Positions 22,320 to 22,772 of a stretch of DNA of 22,772 nucleotides are shown piece after piece. The notes beneath the pieces are model-generated. The model did not search any database. It was not told the origin of the DNA and saw only the letters and a list, made by a program, of their open reading frames with translations. Source of the stretch: JAQTTT01 sp041652755 (GTDB lineage: Archaea; Nanobdellota; Nanobdellia; Tiddalikarchaeales; Tiddalikarchaeaceae); contig JBAZGS010000013.1 of assembly GCA_041652755.1 (NCBI GenBank), positions 1 through 22,772 on the forward strand, in the 5' to 3' direction. Positions within the stretch are counted from its first letter, which is position 1. Every line of letters begins with the position of its first letter. The position numbers and the translations under genes are program-made.

Positions 22320-22605
22320 TTACTATTATTCAAGAGAGATATCCCATTCCTATGGGCAATATTGATAGTTTAATAGACCTAAAATATTGTGAGGTATGCT
22401 GAAAAGATGCCAGTATACTGATACGATACTTTACTTCATACTTAAAAAAGCAGAAGTAGTGTCTATTGCATAGGAGTGGAAATTCATACATATAAACTAA
22501 AGTAAAATGTTCTAAAGTAAGTTTGAATTTCATTACATGAAAAAATTGAAGCGATTCAATTTTTTAGTGTTTTCAAAAATTCGAGAAATCGAAGTTTTGT
22601 TTACA
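22320..22605 (+). other. 23S rRNA leader with several hairpins
   Basis: No coding gene is visible here. Pairings seen are cccat/atggg across tcct near 22344-22357, caatatt/aatattg near 22361-22389, and gtatgctg/cagtatac (22394-22401 with 22411-22418, one G-U). A perfect 11-bp stem with a GCGA tetraloop spans 22540-22565. An 11-bp stem with one A-G mismatch and a GAAA tetraloop spans 22574-22599. The last two end about 10 nt before the likely mature 23S start. Archaeal pre-23S is normally processed from a long helix with the 3' trailer, which is outside the window, so I cannot test for a bulge-helix-bulge site. Confidence 0.55.
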
Positions 22606-22607
22606 TT

Positions 22608-22772
22608 GAAGGTGAATACGCTGTTAGGTGGATGACTTGGCTCACAAGCTGATGAAGGGCGCACCAAGTTGCGATAAGCCCAGGGTAGGCGCATGGAGCC
22701 ATTGATCCTGGGATTCCTGAATGAGAGACTCGATCTATATGATCATTAAGCATCTGGCTTAAAAGTAACGCG
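22608..22772 (+). rRNA. 23S rRNA, 5' end (partial)
   Basis: From ggtggatgacttggctc (22627 on) through agctgatgaagggcg, tgcgataagcc, ggtaggcgcatggagcc and gggattcctgaatg, the sequence follows the conserved 5' domain of archaeal 23S (the 5.8S-like region). The mature start is placed at about 22608 by comparison with the usual distance to ggtggatg, uncertain by several bases. The gene continues beyond the window. Confidence 0.95.

Noticed and set aside
22330..22533. 67-aa open frame on -
   Set aside because: It lies antisense in the 23S leader, has no family resemblance and no suitable promoter.
22540..22565. Perfect 11-bp hairpin with T-run as a transcription terminator
   Set aside because: It lies between the 23S promoter and the 23S gene, so termination there would block 23S. 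A role in processing is more likely.
2949..22605. A mobile element inserted at tRNA-Ala between 16S and 23S
   Set aside because: No integrase, transposase or phage-type gene is present. The only tRNA-end repeat is 80 bp away, and the genes are mostly housekeeping with composition like each other.
1..22772. CRISPR arrays, inteins, rRNA or tRNA introns
   Set aside because: No regularly spaced repeats, no intein motifs in UvrA, UvrB or the helicase, and no inserted sequence in the tRNA or the visible rRNA parts.

Overview
This is a low-GC archaeal window, roughly 30% GC by eye. It opens in the last ~124 nt of a 16S rRNA gene and ends in the first ~165 nt of a 23S rRNA gene. Both lie on the + strand, with about 22.5 kb and some 20 protein genes between them. 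A tRNA-Ala(TGC) gene, also on +, sits at 2949-3020. The common archaeal order 16S - tRNA-Ala - 23S is therefore kept, but the operon has been pulled apart. Small simple proteins, TATA boxes about 25-30 nt before most start codons, bacterial-type UvrABC and several unrecognised proteins suggest a DPANN archaeon (Woesearchaeota/Pacearchaeota-like). That placement is inference.

Layout. 1-233: 16S 3' end, then a trailer hairpin and T-tract. 248-2852: minus-strand genes (a C39-like cysteine protease, an unknown protein, and a tandem pair of putative metallopeptidases of which only one keeps HExxH). They surround a 610-bp gene-free stretch (848-1458) that holds a GC-rich fold and a diverged duplicate of it. 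2912-3100: tRNA-Ala with its own TATA box, followed by a decayed piece of a second tRNA copy. 3171-7914: HIT protein, AI-2E-family membrane protein, Pif1-like helicase, aspartate-semialdehyde dehydrogenase and a DMT-type transporter. 8018-12562: uvrA, UMP kinase, uracil phosphoribosyltransferase and a small unknown. 12566-15170: a minus-strand operon of a nucleotidyltransferase-like protein, a TrmB-type regulator and a metallophosphoesterase. 15242-22282: an unknown, uvrC, an MgtE-type transporter, a TspO-like protein, uvrB, an unknown and a nucleotidyltransferase. 22285-22605: a strong promoter and structured leader for 23S.

How the genes work together. UvrA, UvrB and UvrC make a complete nucleotide-excision repair set, spread over 13 kb in three transcription units. 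PyrH and Upp sit 2 nt apart and together would turn uracil and PRPP into UDP by way of UMP. Most genes appear to be transcribed singly from promoters that give leaderless or nearly leaderless mRNAs. The one clear Shine-Dalgarno site (2494-2500) serves a gene inside an overlapping pair. 16S, tRNA-Ala and 23S each seem to have their own expression signals, so a 16S-23S cotranscript is unlikely.

There is no integrase, transposase, CRISPR array or phage module, so the separation does not look like a recent mobile-element insertion.
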